Source of the DNA: Streptomyces sp. NBC_01294
Lineage (GTDB): Bacteria; Actinomycetota; Actinomycetes; Streptomycetales; Streptomycetaceae
Direction: 5' to 3'
Assembly (NCBI RefSeq): GCF_035917235.1
Contig: NZ_CP108423.1
Location: 6,353,501 to 6,417,500 of the forward strand
Length of the DNA: 64,000 nucleotides
Shown: in pieces, positions 1 to 9,800 of the stretch
Numbering within the stretch: the first letter of the stretch is position 1
How the letters are laid out: each line of letters begins with the position of its first letter
The notes under the pieces: generated by a model
Databases searched by the model: none
Told to the model about the DNA's origin: nothing
What the model saw: the letters and a program-made list of their open reading frames with translations, nothing else
Made by a program: the position numbers and the translations under genes

Positions 1-222
1 GCCGCGCGGCACTCCTTCGTGCACGGGCTGCACGTGACGCTGCTGGTGAGTGCGGGGCTGCTGTTCGCGGGGGCGGTGATGGCGCTGAAGTTGCCGCGGG
101 CGATGGAGGTGGAGTGCGGGGCCGCGGCCGCGGTGGGGGCGGGGGCTTCGGGGGAGCCGGTGCGGTTGCCTGCGCAGGCGAAGGGTGAGGTGCGGGCGTC
201 CGCGGTCGAGCACGCGGGCTGA
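1..222 (+). CDS. MFS transporter, C-terminal fragment
   Basis: This is the last 73 codons of a gene that begins before the window. The reading frame is open from base 1 and ends at TGA 220-222. The visible part has one hydrophobic segment (about residues 12-30, LHVTLLVSAGLLFAGAVMAL) followed by a basic-then-acidic, Ala/Gly-rich cytoplasmic tail. The pattern of a short soluble stretch, 'FV(H)GLH', then a final transmembrane helix is usual at the end of 14-helix drug exporters of the DHA2/EmrB-QacA group in Streptomyces. The substrate cannot be inferred. It could be another kind of polytopic membrane protein, since only one helix is visible. Confidence 0.55.
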   Translation, partial: AARHSFVHGLHVTLLVSAGLLFAGAVMALKLPRAMEVECGAAAAVGAGASGEPVRLPAQAKGEVRASAVEHAG

Positions 223-269
223 GCGGTCGGGTGCCGGGTGCCGGGTGCGGCGCCGTTGCCGGGGGCGCT

Positions 270-600
270 GCCCCCGGACCCCCGCGCCTCAATCGCCGGC
301 GGGGCTTGAATTGGCCTGGCTGGGCTGGATGTGCCCGGGCTCAAGGATTCGGGGCTCCGCCCCGGACCCCCGCGCCTCAATCGTCGGCGGGGCTTGAATT
401 GGCCCGGCGAGGCTGGATGTGCCCGGGCTCGAAGATCGGGGCTCCGCCCCGGACCCCCGCGCCTCAATCGTCGGCGGGGCTTGAATTGGCCCGGCGAGGC
501 TGGATGTGCCCGGGCTCGAAGATCGGGGCTCCGCCCCGGACCCCGCGCCTCAAACGCCGGCGGGGCTGGATTTGGCCCGGCGGGGCTTGAATTGGCCCGG
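270..600. repeat. Cluster of 87-88 bp direct repeats (dispersed GC-rich intergenic repeat family)
   Basis: The gap between the exporter fragment and the acyl-CoA dehydrogenase (223-693) has no convincing gene. It is filled by copies of a unit beginning CTGGATGTGCCCGGGCTC at 325, 413 and 500, a spacing of 88 and 87 bp. Each contains the core GCGCCTCAATCGYCGGCGGGG. Single or inverted copies of the same core recur at 23650-24300 and at 38825, so this is a dispersed family. The core can fold on itself (CCCCG against CGGGG) and may act as a terminator or a recombination-prone spacer. Open frames through it are low-complexity Arg/Gly/Pro and look non-coding. Confidence 0.8.
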
Positions 601-693
601 CGGTGCTGGAATTGGCCAGGCTGGGCTGGACTTGGCTCGGTGGGGCGTGAAAACTTGCGCTGCTAGGTTCTACTCAGGCCGCCGGGAGGCCCC

Positions 694-1866
694 GTGTCCG
701 CGTTCCTGCCCCATGATCCGCTCGGGCTCGACGAGCTCCTCGGGCCCGAGGACCTCGCCGTCCGGGACACCGTGCGTGCGTGGGCCGCCGATCGGGTCCT
801 GCCGAACATCGCCCAGTGGTACGAGAGCGGCGAGCTGCCCGCTATCCGGGAGCTGGCCCGGGAACTCGGCGCCATCGGGGCGCTCGGGATGTCCCTGGAG
901 GGATACGGGTGTGCCGGCGCCAGCGCCGTGCAGTACGGCCTCGCCTGCCTGGAGCTGGAGGCCGCCGACTCCGGCATCCGTTCGCTGGTCTCCGTACAGG
1001 GATCGCTGGCCATGTACGCGATCTGGAAGTACGGCTCCGAGGAGCAGAAGCAGCGCTGGCTGCCCGGCATGGCCGCGGGCGAGCTGATCGGCTGCTTCGG
1101 GCTGACCGAGCCCGACGTGGGCTCGGACCCCGCCGCGATGCGGACCTACGCCAAGCGCGACGGCGGCGACTGGGTGCTGAACGGGCGCAAGATGTGGATC
1201 ACCAACGGGTCGGTGGCCTCCGTCGCCGTGGTGTGGGCGCAGACCGACGAGGGCATCCGCGGGTTCGCGGTGCCCACCGACACCGCCGGCTTCTCCGCGC
1301 CGGAGATCAAGCACAAGTGGTCGCTGCGGGCCAGTGTCACCAGCGAGCTGGTCATGGACGACGTACGGCTGCCCGCCGACGCCGTGCTGCCGCTCGTCAC
1401 CGGGCTCAAGGGTCCGCTCGGCTGCCTCAGCCACGCGCGGTACGGGATCATCTGGGGGTCCATGGGCGCGGCGCGCGCCAGCTTCGAGTCCGCACTCGCC
1501 TACGCGAGGACGCGGGAGCAGTTCGGCAAGCCGATCGGCGGCTTCCAGCTCACCCAGGCCAAACTGGCGGACATGGCCCTCGAACTCCACAAGGGCATCC
1601 TGCTCGCCCACCACCTGGGCCGGCGGATGGACGCGGGCACCCTGCGGCCGGAGCAGATCAGCTTCGGCAAGCTCAACAACGTCCGCGAGGCCATCGAGAT
1701 CTGCCGTACCGCGCGGACCATCCTCGGTGCCAACGGGATCTCCCTCGAATACCCCGTCATGCGGCACGCCACCAACCTCGAATCGGTCCTCACCTACGAG
1801 GGCACCGTCGAGATGCACCAGCTGGTGCTGGGCAAGGCGCTCACCGGGCTGGACGCCTTCCGGTGA
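694..1866 (+). CDS. Acyl-CoA dehydrogenase, glutaryl-CoA dehydrogenase-like
   Basis: A soluble flavoenzyme of 390 residues that oxidises an acyl-CoA at the alpha-beta bond and passes electrons to ETF. The FAD/substrate signatures CFGLTEPDVGSDP (about 134-146) and KMWITNGSVA (about 168-177) are intact. The catalytic base is in TYEGT (Glu369), a position shared by glutaryl-, isovaleryl- and short-chain enzymes; the following MHQLVLGKALTG resembles glutaryl-CoA dehydrogenase. The start is GTG 694, with GGGAGG at 684-689 four bases upstream. It stands alone, ending 9 bp before the converging sepF-like gene. A role in lysine/tryptophan breakdown would fit the glutaryl-CoA subgroup, but the substrate is an inference. 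Confidence 0.9.
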   Translation: MSAFLPHDPLGLDELLGPEDLAVRDTVRAWAADRVLPNIAQWYESGELPAIRELARELGAIGALGMSLEGYGCAGASAVQYGLACLELEAADSGIRSLVSVQGSLAMYAIWKYGSEEQKQRWLPGMAAGELIGCFGLTEPDVGSDPAAMRTYAKRDGGDWVLNGRKMWITNGSVASVAVVWAQTDEGIRGFAVPTDTAGFSAPEIKHKWSLRASVTSELVMDDVRLPADAVLPLVTGLKGPLGCLSHARYGIIWGSMGAARASFESALAYARTREQFGKPIGGFQLTQAKLADMALELHKGILLAHHLGRRMDAGTLRPEQISFGKLNNVREAIEICRTARTILGANGISLEYPVMRHATNLESVLTYEGTVEMHQLVLGKALTGLDAFR

Positions 1867-1875
1867 GAGCCCTGC

Positions 1876-2325
1876 TCAGCTCTGGTTGAAGAAGTCGCGC
1901 GAGCGGCCGCCGGCCTCGCCGCTCACGATCTGGGTGTCGGCCGGGGTCAGCAGGAAGACCCTGGTCGCCACCCGCTCGATCGAACCGCGCAGCCCGAAGG
2001 TCAGTCCGGCCGCGAAGTCGACGACGCGCTTCGCGTCGCCCGGGTCCATCGACGACAGGTTCACGATCACCGGGACCCCGTCGCGGAACAGCTCGCCGAT
2101 GCCCCGCGCGTCACGGAAACCGTCCGGGGTGACCGTCGCGATCCGACGGCCGTGCTCCACGGCGGACTCGGAGGCCACCCTGACCCGCGGGTCGGTGACC
2201 CACTGCTCGCCGGGGCCGGCCACCGAACCCTGGGCGGCCTCCGCGTAGTCGTCGTCGTAGTAGCGCTCGTCGTCGCTGTCCTCCACGAGACCCAGCCAGG
2301 CACTCGCCTTGCGCACCGAACCCAT
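1876..2325 (-). CDS. sflA: SepF-like cell-division protein (SflA-type)
   Basis: A 149-residue protein of the SepF/DUF552 family. SepF anchors and bundles FtsZ at division septa; Streptomyces carries additional SepF-like paralogues. The N-terminus ([16 protein letters not shown]) is the short amphipathic segment, followed by an acidic linker ([12 protein letters not shown]). The globular domain follows, with [26 protein letters not shown] (about residues 83-108, quoted in two parts: [26 protein letters not shown]) and a C-terminal beta-rich part ending in FNQS. The start is ATG 2323-2325, with an excellent AAAGGAGG site; the longer frame to 2469 lacks one. It is not in the dcw cluster, so it is probably the SflA/SflB-type paralogue rather than SepF itself. 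The SflA choice rests on remembered gene order. Confidence 0.8.
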   Translation of the reverse strand: MGSVRKASAWLGLVEDSDDERYYDDDYAEAAQGSVAGPGEQWVTDPRVRVASESAVEHGRRIATVTPDGFRDARGIGELFRDGVPVIVNLSSMDPGDAKRVVDFAAGLTFGLRGSIERVATRVFLLTPADTQIVSGEAGGRSRDFFNQS

Positions 2326-2610
2326 GGACTGCCTCCTTTCACCGCGGTCAGTCTGTCTTCTCTCCGCTGCCCCTATGCTCGTCCATGATGCTGACAACGC
2401 GCCAAGTGGATAGTCGCCGCGCAGGGGTTTCGTGACGGTACTGGTGCAGAACATCCGTTGCACGGTCAAGGATCCTGGTGGCTACCACTGCTGACTGAGT
2501 GAAAATACGACCGGCGGGGCCGTCCGGGTGGGCGATGCGGACGTACGAGTGAATGACGCGGGTCGATACCATGCCCTGCAAGCATGCGTACGACACACGG
2601 GGGAAGCAGC

Positions 2611-3846
2611 TTGTTCGGCATCGTGAGACCTTGCACGCACCGGCTGGGGGAGCGGTTCAAGGCGGAGTGGATGGCCCATCTGTGCGGGCTGTGTCTGGCA
2701 CTTCGCGGAGACCACGGGCAGTTCGCCCGGATCGTCACGAACTATGACGGGCTGCTCGTCTCCGTTCTGACGGAGGCTCAGTCCGGTCCCGCGCCCGGCA
2801 CCCGGCGCACGGCGGGGCCCTGCCCCCTGCGCGGGATGCGCACCGCCGCCGTGGCCAAGGGTGAGGGTGCGCGGCTCGCGGCCGCCGTCTCGCTCGTCCT
2901 CGCCTCCGCGAAGGTGCGCGACCACGTGGCCGACCGGGACGGGATGTTGGCCCGCGCCCCCATCGCCGCGGCCGCGCGCAAGGTGGCCCGCGGCTGGGAC
3001 CGGGCCGGCGCCCGCACCGGGGCCTCGCTCGGATTCGACACGGCGGTGCTCGTCGACGCCGTGGACCGGCAGGCGGGCATCGAGACGCTGGCGGGCCCCG
3101 GCACGCCCGTGCTCGTGGTGACCGAGCCGACGGAGACGGCGACGGCCGCCGCCTTCGCGCATACCGCACAGCTGGCCGGGCGGCCGGGCAACGCCCCCGC
3201 ACTGGCCGAGGCGGGCCGGTACTTCGGGCGGCTCGCGCACCTGCTGGACGCGGTCGAGGACCAGGGCGCCGACGCCGCGGCGGGCGCCTGGAACCCGCTC
3301 ACCGCCACCGGGACCTCGCTCGCCGAGGCCCGCAGGCTCTGCGACGACGCCCTGCACGGCATCAGGCTGGCCCTGCGAGAGGTCGAATTCGCGGACGCCG
3401 GGCTCGCCCACCGGCTGCTCGTGCACGAGCTGCGCACCTCGGTGGACCGAGCCTTCGGGACCAGCGGCTGCGGGCACACGGCGACGGCGTCCACCGGGCA
3501 GGGCGGGAACCCGTACGCGGGCCAGCCGTACGGTGGCCAGGGCGGGAACCCGTACGGCCAGAACCCGTACGGCGGGGCTCCGTACGGCGGGGCTCCGTAC
3601 GGCGGCGGAGCGGGCGGTCCCGGCGGCCCCGGGATGCCGCCCCCCGGCCCGGGCGGGTTCGGCGGTGCGCAGCCTCCGCAGAAGCCCCGCCGCGGCCTGC
3701 TCGCCGGCTGTGCGGTCGCCATCGGGCTGTTCTGCACCTGCCAGATGTGCTGCACCAGTTACGAGGGGCCGTGGTCCCGGAAGAAGCGGGACCCGTTGTG
3801 CGACGCCTGTGACTGCTGCGACTGCTGCCCCTGCGACGGCTGCTGA
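2611..3846 (+). CDS. DUF5685 family protein with Cys-rich tail
   Basis: An actinobacterial protein of unknown function. I place the start at TTG 2611 because the family begins (M)FGIVRPC and a GGGGGAAG stretch precedes it; an in-frame ATG at 2584 would add nine residues. The N-terminal block (FGIVRPCTHRLGERF then HLCGLCLALR) carries conserved cysteines, followed by an alpha-helical Ala-rich domain of about 290 residues. Next comes a Gly/Pro/Tyr linker made of repeated NPYGG and APYGG units, then a hydrophobic segment rich in Cys (GCAVAIGLFCTCQMCC). The protein ends in a dense cysteine cluster (CDACDCCDCCPCDGC). The tail may bind metal or anchor to the membrane, but nothing shows this directly. 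It is divergent from sflA and followed by a strong hairpin. Confidence 0.85.
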   Translation: MFGIVRPCTHRLGERFKAEWMAHLCGLCLALRGDHGQFARIVTNYDGLLVSVLTEAQSGPAPGTRRTAGPCPLRGMRTAAVAKGEGARLAAAVSLVLASAKVRDHVADRDGMLARAPIAAAARKVARGWDRAGARTGASLGFDTAVLVDAVDRQAGIETLAGPGTPVLVVTEPTETATAAAFAHTAQLAGRPGNAPALAEAGRYFGRLAHLLDAVEDQGADAAAGAWNPLTATGTSLAEARRLCDDALHGIRLALREVEFADAGLAHRLLVHELRTSVDRAFGTSGCGHTATASTGQGGNPYAGQPYGGQGGNPYGQNPYGGAPYGGAPYGGGAGGPGGPGMPPPGPGGFGGAQPPQKPRRGLLAGCAVAIGLFCTCQMCCTSYEGPWSRKKRDPLCDACDCCDCCPCDGC

Positions 3847-3859
3847 GGTCCCTTCAGAT

Positions 3860-3910
3860 TCCACAGGTCCGGACGGCGTACGCGGGGATTCCCGTCCGGA
3901 CCCGTGTGGA
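3860..3910 (+). terminator. Strong hairpin after the DUF5685 gene
   Basis: The arms TCCACAGGTCCGGACGG (3860-3876) and CCGTCCGGACCCGTGTGGA (3892-3910) pair over about 17 bp with one bulge, with a 15-base loop. The hairpin starts 14 bases after the stop codon. It has no U-run, as is common for Streptomyces terminators. Confidence 0.75.
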
Positions 3911-3923
3911 AGGGGTGTGCGGG

Positions 3924-4214
3924 ATGAGCGATGACGCAGACGGCCCGCACGCCGCCCTCCCCCCGACTCCGTCCGCGGGGACACCAGGGCCCGCAGACGA
4001 CCCGGAAGGTCGAATTCCGGCCGTTCCGGGGCGCCGGCGCACGGCCGCGGGCGTCGTGCGCACCCTCCTCATCGCCGCCGGCGAGGGCGACGGCAGCCTC
4101 CCGGCCGTCTTCGACGATGCCGCCGGCGGGCGCTCCGGCCACCGCTTCCGTTCCCTGAACCCCGGTATAGCCGACGCGCGGGCGGAGGCTGAAAGCCGCT
4201 CTTGCGACCGGTAA
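3924..4214 (+). CDS. Possible small hypothetical protein
   Basis: An open frame of 96 codons starting at ATG 3924, preceded by GGAAGGGG and GCGGG. The middle part (about 4035-4135) has almost only G or C at the third codon position, as real genes here do. The ends are much weaker, and the protein is unrecognised: Pro/Ala-rich with one hydrophobic patch ([12 protein letters not shown]). It lies between a terminator hairpin and the protease promoter. An alternative is that 3847-4353 is entirely non-coding. That region also holds the dyad GACA-GCGCT-TGTC near 4234-4246, and the inverted repeat GGCACGG (4250-4256)/CCGTGCC (4275-4281) upstream of the protease. Confidence 0.25.
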   Translation: MSDDADGPHAALPPTPSAGTPGPADDPEGRIPAVPGRRRTAAGVVRTLLIAAGEGDGSLPAVFDDAAGGRSGHRFRSLNPGIADARAEAESRSCDR

Positions 4215-4353
4215 CCGACGACAGGACACTCCCGACAGCGCTTGTCAGGGGCACGGCCAAAGTTCATGCGCCCGCCGTGCCCCCGGCTGCGCCTCACGGG
4301 CCCAGGCACCCCCACATCCGCCGGGCCCCAGACCCTCTCCAGGAGGACGAGAA

Positions 4354-5241
4354 GTGAGGATCAAGCGCATGACCCGTACCAGGCTGCTCGCGATGGCCAC
4401 CGGCCTGGCCGCCGCCGCAGCACTCGTCGCAGTCCCCACGGCGGCGAGCGCGGACTCGCAGGACGGCGGGTTCAGTGCCGACCGGCTCGCCTCGGCCGGC
4501 GCATCCGTCCTGCGCGCCGACGTCGCGGGCACCGCCTGGCACACCGACCCCGCCACCGGGACCCTCGTGGTCTCCGCCGACTCCACGGTCTCCGCCGCCG
4601 CCATCGCGAGAATCAAGCGCGAGGCCGGGGCGGACGCCGCGGCACTGCGCATCGAGCGCATCCCCGGCAAGCTGTCCAAGCTGGCCTCCGGCGGAGACGC
4701 CATCTACGCGTCGAGCTGGCGCTGTTCGCTGGGCTTCAACGTGCGCAGCGGCAGCAACTACTACGCGCTCACCGCCGGGCACTGCACGGACGGCGCCGGC
4801 ACCTGGTGGACCAACTCCGCCCGCACCAACGTGCTCGGCTCCACCACCGGATCCAGCTTCCCGAACAACGACTACGGGCTGATCAAGTACGCCAGCAACT
4901 CGCCCGTGCCCCCGGGGACCGTCGGCGGCCAGGACATCACCAGCGCCGTGAACGCCACGGTCAACATGTCCGTGACCCGGCGCGGCTCCACCACCGGCAC
5001 CCACAGCGGCCGGGTCACCGGTCTCAACGCCACGGTCAACTACGGCGGCGGCGACGTCGTCTACGGCATGATCCGCACCAACGTGTGTGCCGAACCCGGC
5101 GACAGCGGCGGCCCGCTCTACTCGGGCACCCGCGCCGTGGGTCTCACCTCCGGCGGCAGCGGCAACTGCTCCTCGGGCGGGACGACCTTCTTCCAGCCCG
5201 TGGTCGAGGCCCTCAACGCCTACGGGGTCAGCGTCTACTGA
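4354..5241 (+). CDS. sprB: Secreted serine protease, streptogrisin B-like (family S1E)
   Basis: A secreted chymotrypsin-fold endopeptidase made as a pre-pro-enzyme of 295 residues. The signal peptide (RIKRMTRTR then Ala/Val-rich core, cut near ASA-DS at 33-34) is followed by a pro-region of about 75 residues. The mature enzyme probably begins near residue 112, at [10 protein letters not shown]. The catalytic triad is visible: His143 in TAGHC, Asp173 in NNDYGLI, Ser251 in GDSGGP. Four cysteines ([20 protein letters not shown]) match the two conserved disulfides. The length and the C-terminus ([19 protein letters not shown]) are typical of streptogrisin B. The start is GTG 4354, with AGGAGG at 4341-4346. 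It is probably induced late in growth, though no regulator site is certain. Confidence 0.93.
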   Translation: MRIKRMTRTRLLAMATGLAAAAALVAVPTAASADSQDGGFSADRLASAGASVLRADVAGTAWHTDPATGTLVVSADSTVSAAAIARIKREAGADAAALRIERIPGKLSKLASGGDAIYASSWRCSLGFNVRSGSNYYALTAGHCTDGAGTWWTNSARTNVLGSTTGSSFPNNDYGLIKYASNSPVPPGTVGGQDITSAVNATVNMSVTRRGSTTGTHSGRVTGLNATVNYGGGDVVYGMIRTNVCAEPGDSGGPLYSGTRAVGLTSGGSGNCSSGGTTFFQPVVEALNAYGVSVY

Positions 5242-5304
5242 CGTGACCCACGCGCCCCCCGTCGCACCCCTGGACGTCCTCCCGCCTTCTGGGAGGATGT
5301 CCGG

Positions 5305-5817
5305 GTGACCGTGTCCGCGGGGGAGGCAGGTTTCTGCATGAAACGTATCGGCGTGACCGGGCACCGGTTCCTTCCGGCGTCGGTGCTCGGCCATGTGGAG
5401 AGCGGTCTGCGGGCCGTACTGGGCGGCCACGACGGGCCGTTGGAGGCCCTCTCCAGCCTCGCCGAGGGAGCGGACCAGCTGTTCGCCGTCATCGCCCTCG
5501 AATACGGCGCCGACCTCACCGTGGTGATCCCCAGCGGGGACTACGAGGACGGCTTCGAGGACGCCGAGTCCCTCGACCGCTACCGGCGGCTCAAGCTCCG
5601 GGCCACCCAGGAGGTCCGGATGGACTTCATCCGCTCCACGGACGAGGCCTACTACGCCGCCGGCACCTACATCGCCGACTCCTGCGACCGGCTCGTCGCC
5701 GTCTGGGACGGGCAGCCCGCCCGCGGGCACGGCGGCACCGGTGAGATCGTCGCCTACGCGCGGGCCCTCGGCAAGCCGGTCACCGTCATCTGGTGCGAGG
5801 GCGTGGCCCGGGACTGA
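5305..5817 (+). CDS. SLOG-family nucleotide-binding protein, beside a SLATT gene
   Basis: A Rossmann-like protein of 170 residues or fewer. The N-terminal strand-loop KRIGVTGHR, the middle SSLAEGADQLFA, and the Gly-rich GHGGTGEIVAYAR near the C-terminus are the ligand-loop pattern of the SLOG superfamily. SLOG proteins sense or process NAD-derived or other nucleotides and are often found with SLATT membrane proteins and TIR domains. Two starts are possible: GTG 5305 (GGGAGG eight bases upstream) and ATG 5338, where the family N-terminus MKRIGVTGHR begins. It converges on the DUF4231/SLATT gene with 24 bp between stop codons. The neighbour pairing supports a joint sensing/effector role, which is inference. 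Confidence 0.7.
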   Translation: MTVSAGEAGFCMKRIGVTGHRFLPASVLGHVESGLRAVLGGHDGPLEALSSLAEGADQLFAVIALEYGADLTVVIPSGDYEDGFEDAESLDRYRRLKLRATQEVRMDFIRSTDEAYYAAGTYIADSCDRLVAVWDGQPARGHGGTGEIVAYARALGKPVTVIWCEGVARD

Positions 5818-5841
5818 GCCACACCCCCCACCGCGCTCTCC

Positions 5842-6750
5842 TCAACTGCTGTGCCGAACCAGCCAGTCCGTGTGCTGCGGGGAGACGTACCGCTCGGTCT
5901 CGTACACCGACGAAGGCCACTGGGACTCGGTGATGGTCGTCTGCATCACCACCATCATCGCCGCCAGATCCTGCTCGATCAGGGTGTGCGCCTCGATCAG
6001 CGGATGGTGGCGGCGCACCTCGTTCCAGGCGATGCCGGCCGCCGCCGCGGCGCTCAGCAGCGCGGTCAGCTTCGGCCCCGGACCCGACCCGAACGAACCC
6101 AGCAGCGCGAACAGCAGCGCCAGACAGGTCAGCAGCACGATCGTCCAGGACCACAGGTTCGTCGCCCGCCGGGACACCTCCGCGCGCCGCCGGTACCAGT
6201 TGCGCTGCTCGATCAGCCGGTCCCGGACGTACGTCTCCCGCCGCGCCTGGTAGTCCATCCCGCGCAGCCGCTGCATCGCGCCGGTGATCTCCCCGCCCTC
6301 CGGCACCGTTCCGCCGGTCCGCGGATCCTCCCAGCCCATCTTCCGCAGCTCGTCCAGGCCCGCCTCCAGCCGCGTCCGGTACGTCGACTCGGGCGCGGCG
6401 ACCTCACTGCCGAACGGCGCCCCGTGCACCGCGTACCGCCAGGCCAGGGACTTGATGAACTCGGCCGCGCTGCGGTTGAGCTGCCACTGCGGGCGGGCCC
6501 GGCGCCGGGTCGCCCGCATGCCCACGCCCAGCACCCCCGCGTACGCGAGCACGCTCAGCAGCCCGAAGAGGTGCAGCGAGCCCAGCTTCGGCCCCGAGGG
6601 CAGTGCGGCGGCCCCGGCGGCCGCGACGAGCAGCACCAGCTGGGCACGGGTGGCCTGGGTGGACTCCCGCTGCCGGGAGATCGCGGCCTGGTCGGTGTGG
6701 TGGAAGAGGGCCGGCAGGTCCTCGTTTCGAAAGGTCATGCTGTCGGTCAC
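5842..6750 (-). CDS. DUF4231/SLATT-domain membrane protein
   Basis: A 302-residue protein with two pairs of transmembrane helices. The first pair is near residues 35-85 (QLVLLVAAAGAAAL and LFGLLSVLAYAGVLGVG). The second is near 215-255 (WTIVLLTCLALLFALLGSF and LTALLSAAAAAGIAW) and is flanked by charged helices. The second pair with a following long helix (HHPLIEAHTLIEQDLAAMM) is the SLATT pattern: a two-TM effector proposed to form pores in SLOG/SMODS-linked conflict systems. It is last in the fxs operon direction, 73 bp after fxsT. The start GTG 6750 has GGGGGG upstream. The effector role is a family-level proposal, not proven here. Confidence 0.75.
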   Translation of the reverse strand: MTDSMTFRNEDLPALFHHTDQAAISRQRESTQATRAQLVLLVAAAGAAALPSGPKLGSLHLFGLLSVLAYAGVLGVGMRATRRRARPQWQLNRSAAEFIKSLAWRYAVHGAPFGSEVAAPESTYRTRLEAGLDELRKMGWEDPRTGGTVPEGGEITGAMQRLRGMDYQARRETYVRDRLIEQRNWYRRRAEVSRRATNLWSWTIVLLTCLALLFALLGSFGSGPGPKLTALLSAAAAAGIAWNEVRRHHPLIEAHTLIEQDLAAMMVVMQTTITESQWPSSVYETERYVSPQHTDWLVRHSS

Positions 6751-6823
6751 AGCGCCCCCCTGCTGTCGGGTGGCGGGCGGCGGGACCCCCGCGGTCGCGG
6801 GGCCCCCGCCGCCCTCCGTCGGA

Positions 6824-9800
6824 TCACACGGCGAGAGGCTCCAGATCGCGGTGGATCCGCCGCTCGTCGCGGGCGTAGCGGGCCAGGCTGTGCTCCTCGC
6901 CGAGCAGCCGGGTCAGCTCGGACACCGCCTCCGACCGCAGGCGGGCCGCCTCCTCCTTGCGGCCCATCGAGTCCAGGCTGACCGCCATGTTGGAGGTGCT
7001 CGCCAGGGTCTCGGGATGGTGCGCCCCGAGCGCCTCGCGCAGCCGCATCACCGCCAGGCGCTCCAGTTCCAGCGCGCCTTCCGGATCGCCCAGGTCGGCC
7101 CGGGCGTTGGCCAGGTTCAGGTTGGCGAAGACCGTGTGCGGATGGCTGTCGCCGAGCACGTCCTGCATCAGCCGGATCGTCTGGCGCAGCATCGTCTCGG
7201 CCGTCTCCGCCGCACCCGTGCCCCAGTGGAAGACCGCCAGGTTGTTGACGGCCGCCAGGGTGTACGGGTGCCGCTCGCCCGGCACCTTCATGTACTCGTC
7301 CACGACCTCCTGCGCCAGGTCCCGCGCCCCGCCCGCATCCCCGGTCGCGAACAGGTCGGAGGCCAGGTTCAGTTCGCAGGACAGCAGGTCCGGGTTGACG
7401 GAGGTGTACTTGGCCCGGTAGCGGGCCCGGGTGGCCGTGGTCAGCCGGAAGGCGTCCTCCAGCTGGCCCGCCCGGCGCAGCGACACCGCCAGGTTCTTCG
7501 CGGCCGACAGGGTGCCGGGGAAGGCCCGCCCCAGCGTCCGCTTGTACGTCTCGTACGTCCGGCTGAGCAGCTGCACCGAGTCCTCGTACCGGCCCACCTC
7601 GCGCAGGTCCCGGGCGAGGTTCTGCGCGGAGGACAGGGTGTACGGGTGCTCCGGCCCGAGCACCTCCGTGCGCAGGTCGTGCACCTCCTGGTCGATCTCG
7701 CGGGCTCTGGTGTACTGGCCGACCAGCCGCAGGTTCAGCGCCAGGTTGTTCGCGGCGGCCAGGGTGCGCGGGTGCGCCTCGTGGAAGATCTGGCTGAAGC
7801 CCTCGTGCGCGTCGGTCGCCAGCCGCATCGCCTCGGCGTACTGGCCCAGCGCGCCCAGGGTGTTGGCCAGACCGCTCATGGTCATGTACGTGTGCGGGTG
7901 GGAGGGGCCGAGCACGGCCCGCTGCCGCTCCAGCGTGACCTCGTCCAGCTCCTTGGCCTCCACGAAACGCCCCTGCGAGCGCAGGATGTTCGACAGGTGG
8001 AAGCGCAGGTACAGGTACTGCAGGTCGTCGTTGCCCAGCATCTCCTTCCAGGCTTCCCGCAGCTCTTCGCCGAGCGCGTACGCGGCCTTGAAGTCGCCGC
8101 GCTTCCAGAGGTAGCGGACCCGGTCGATCAGCAGCCGGCGCGTCTCGGGCTGCTTGCAGTACCGGGCCTCGGACGGGGTCAGGTGCGACCAGATGGTGTT
8201 GAACCGCGGCCAGGTGTCCGGGTTGTCGATCGGCTCGTCGTCGTCCGGCCGGGCGCCGGCCAGGATCCGGTGGACGGCGTGCCGGGCCTCGCGCTGCTCC
8301 TCCTCCGGCATCTGCGACCGGATCACGGCCTGGACCAGCCGGTGCACCTGGATGCTGTTGCTGACCTGGTCGACCTTGGCCAGCGCGAACCGGCCGATCT
8401 CCCGGATCACCCGGCCGAGCACCAGCTTCTCCTGCAGCGAGGCGTCGTAGGGCTTGAGGGCGTCGATCATCTCCTTGCTGTAGAGCAGGTTCGCGGAGAT
8501 CGGCTCGGGCGCCAGGAAGGCGCAGAGCTGCAGCAGCCGGACGGCGGCCGGGGAACGGGACTGCAGCCGTTCTATGGAGATGTTCCAGGTGGCGGCCACC
8601 GGCTCCGGGTATCCCGGCGGCTGGTTCAGGCCCAGGACGCGGGCGGCCTGCTGCGCCAGCTGCTCGAGGTACGCGGACACCGGGGTCGCGGTCTCCGCGA
8701 TCCAGGCCCCCGCCTGCTCGACGGCCAGCGGCAGGTCGCCCACCGCCACCGCCACCTGCTCGGCGTCCTCCTTGCTGAGCCCGGGGGCCCGTCGCTGGAG
8801 GTGCTCGATGGACTCCTCGCGCAGGAACACGTCCACCGGGAGCGCGTCGCCGTACTGGGACCAGGACTGGTTGCGGGAGGTCACCAGCACGTGGCCCGGG
8901 CCGCCCGGCGGGAAGAACCGCTTGAGCGTCTCGGGATCGTCCGCGTTGTCGAAGACCAGCAGCCAGCGGGAGGAGGGCACCCCGCGCCGCAGCAGGTCGA
9001 TCGCCTCCTGGGAGGCGGCCGCCATGTCCTCGCCAGTCTGCGCGCCCAGGCGCACGGCCAGCTCCGCGAGGGCCGCGACCACGTCGTCGGTCTGCTCCGA
9101 GGAGATCCACCACACCAGGTCGTAGTCGGCCATGAACCGGTGCACGTACTCCAGTGCCACCTGGGTCTTGCCGACGCCGCCGAGCCCGAACAGGGTCTGC
9201 GGCTGCGGGAGCACCACGGCCATGCCGCCGCCGAGCTGGTCGCGCATCCGCTCCAGCACGATGCTGCGCCCGGTGAACCCGGGGTTGCGGGGCGGCGCGT
9301 TCCAGATCTTCGGGACGGTCCCCGGGAAGCGGGGGCCGGGCTGGGAGGTGCTGCCGACGCTGTCGGGCAGGGCCATGGGCCGCTCCACCGCGCGCAGCAG
9401 GGCGGTGGTGGCGTGCACCTCGTCGAGCCGGAACAGGTCCACCGGGTTGCGGTCGATGTAGGGCGTGGAGAGCCGTACGTCGCCCACCCTCAGCGGCACC
9501 AGCTGGCGCCGGCCCCCGGTCGGGTCCTCGGCGGCCGCGCGCTCCCACACGTCCACGGCCCGAGCGGACTTGAGGTAGGCCGTGGAGAGCAGCACCACGG
9601 TCCGGGCGGCGGTGTCGATGCTGATGCCCGTGCCGCCGAGGGTGTCCCCGGCGGAGGTCGTCGCGGGCGCCCGCTCGGCCGAGACGTCCCGGGGCACGAC
9701 CCGGAAGCCGGCCCGGGTGAGCACCGACTCGATCCAGTCGGCCCACATCCGGTTCTCGGCGACGTAGGACAGGAACAGGTCGGCGGGCAGCGCCGGGCGG

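Noticed and set aside
310..600. CRISPR-like array
   Set aside because: Units are 87-88 bp and abut without unique spacers; they belong to an intergenic repeat family.
1876..2325. Primary SepF of the division cluster
   Set aside because: ftsZ, ylmD, ylmE and ylmG neighbours are missing, so this is probably a SepF-like paralogue.
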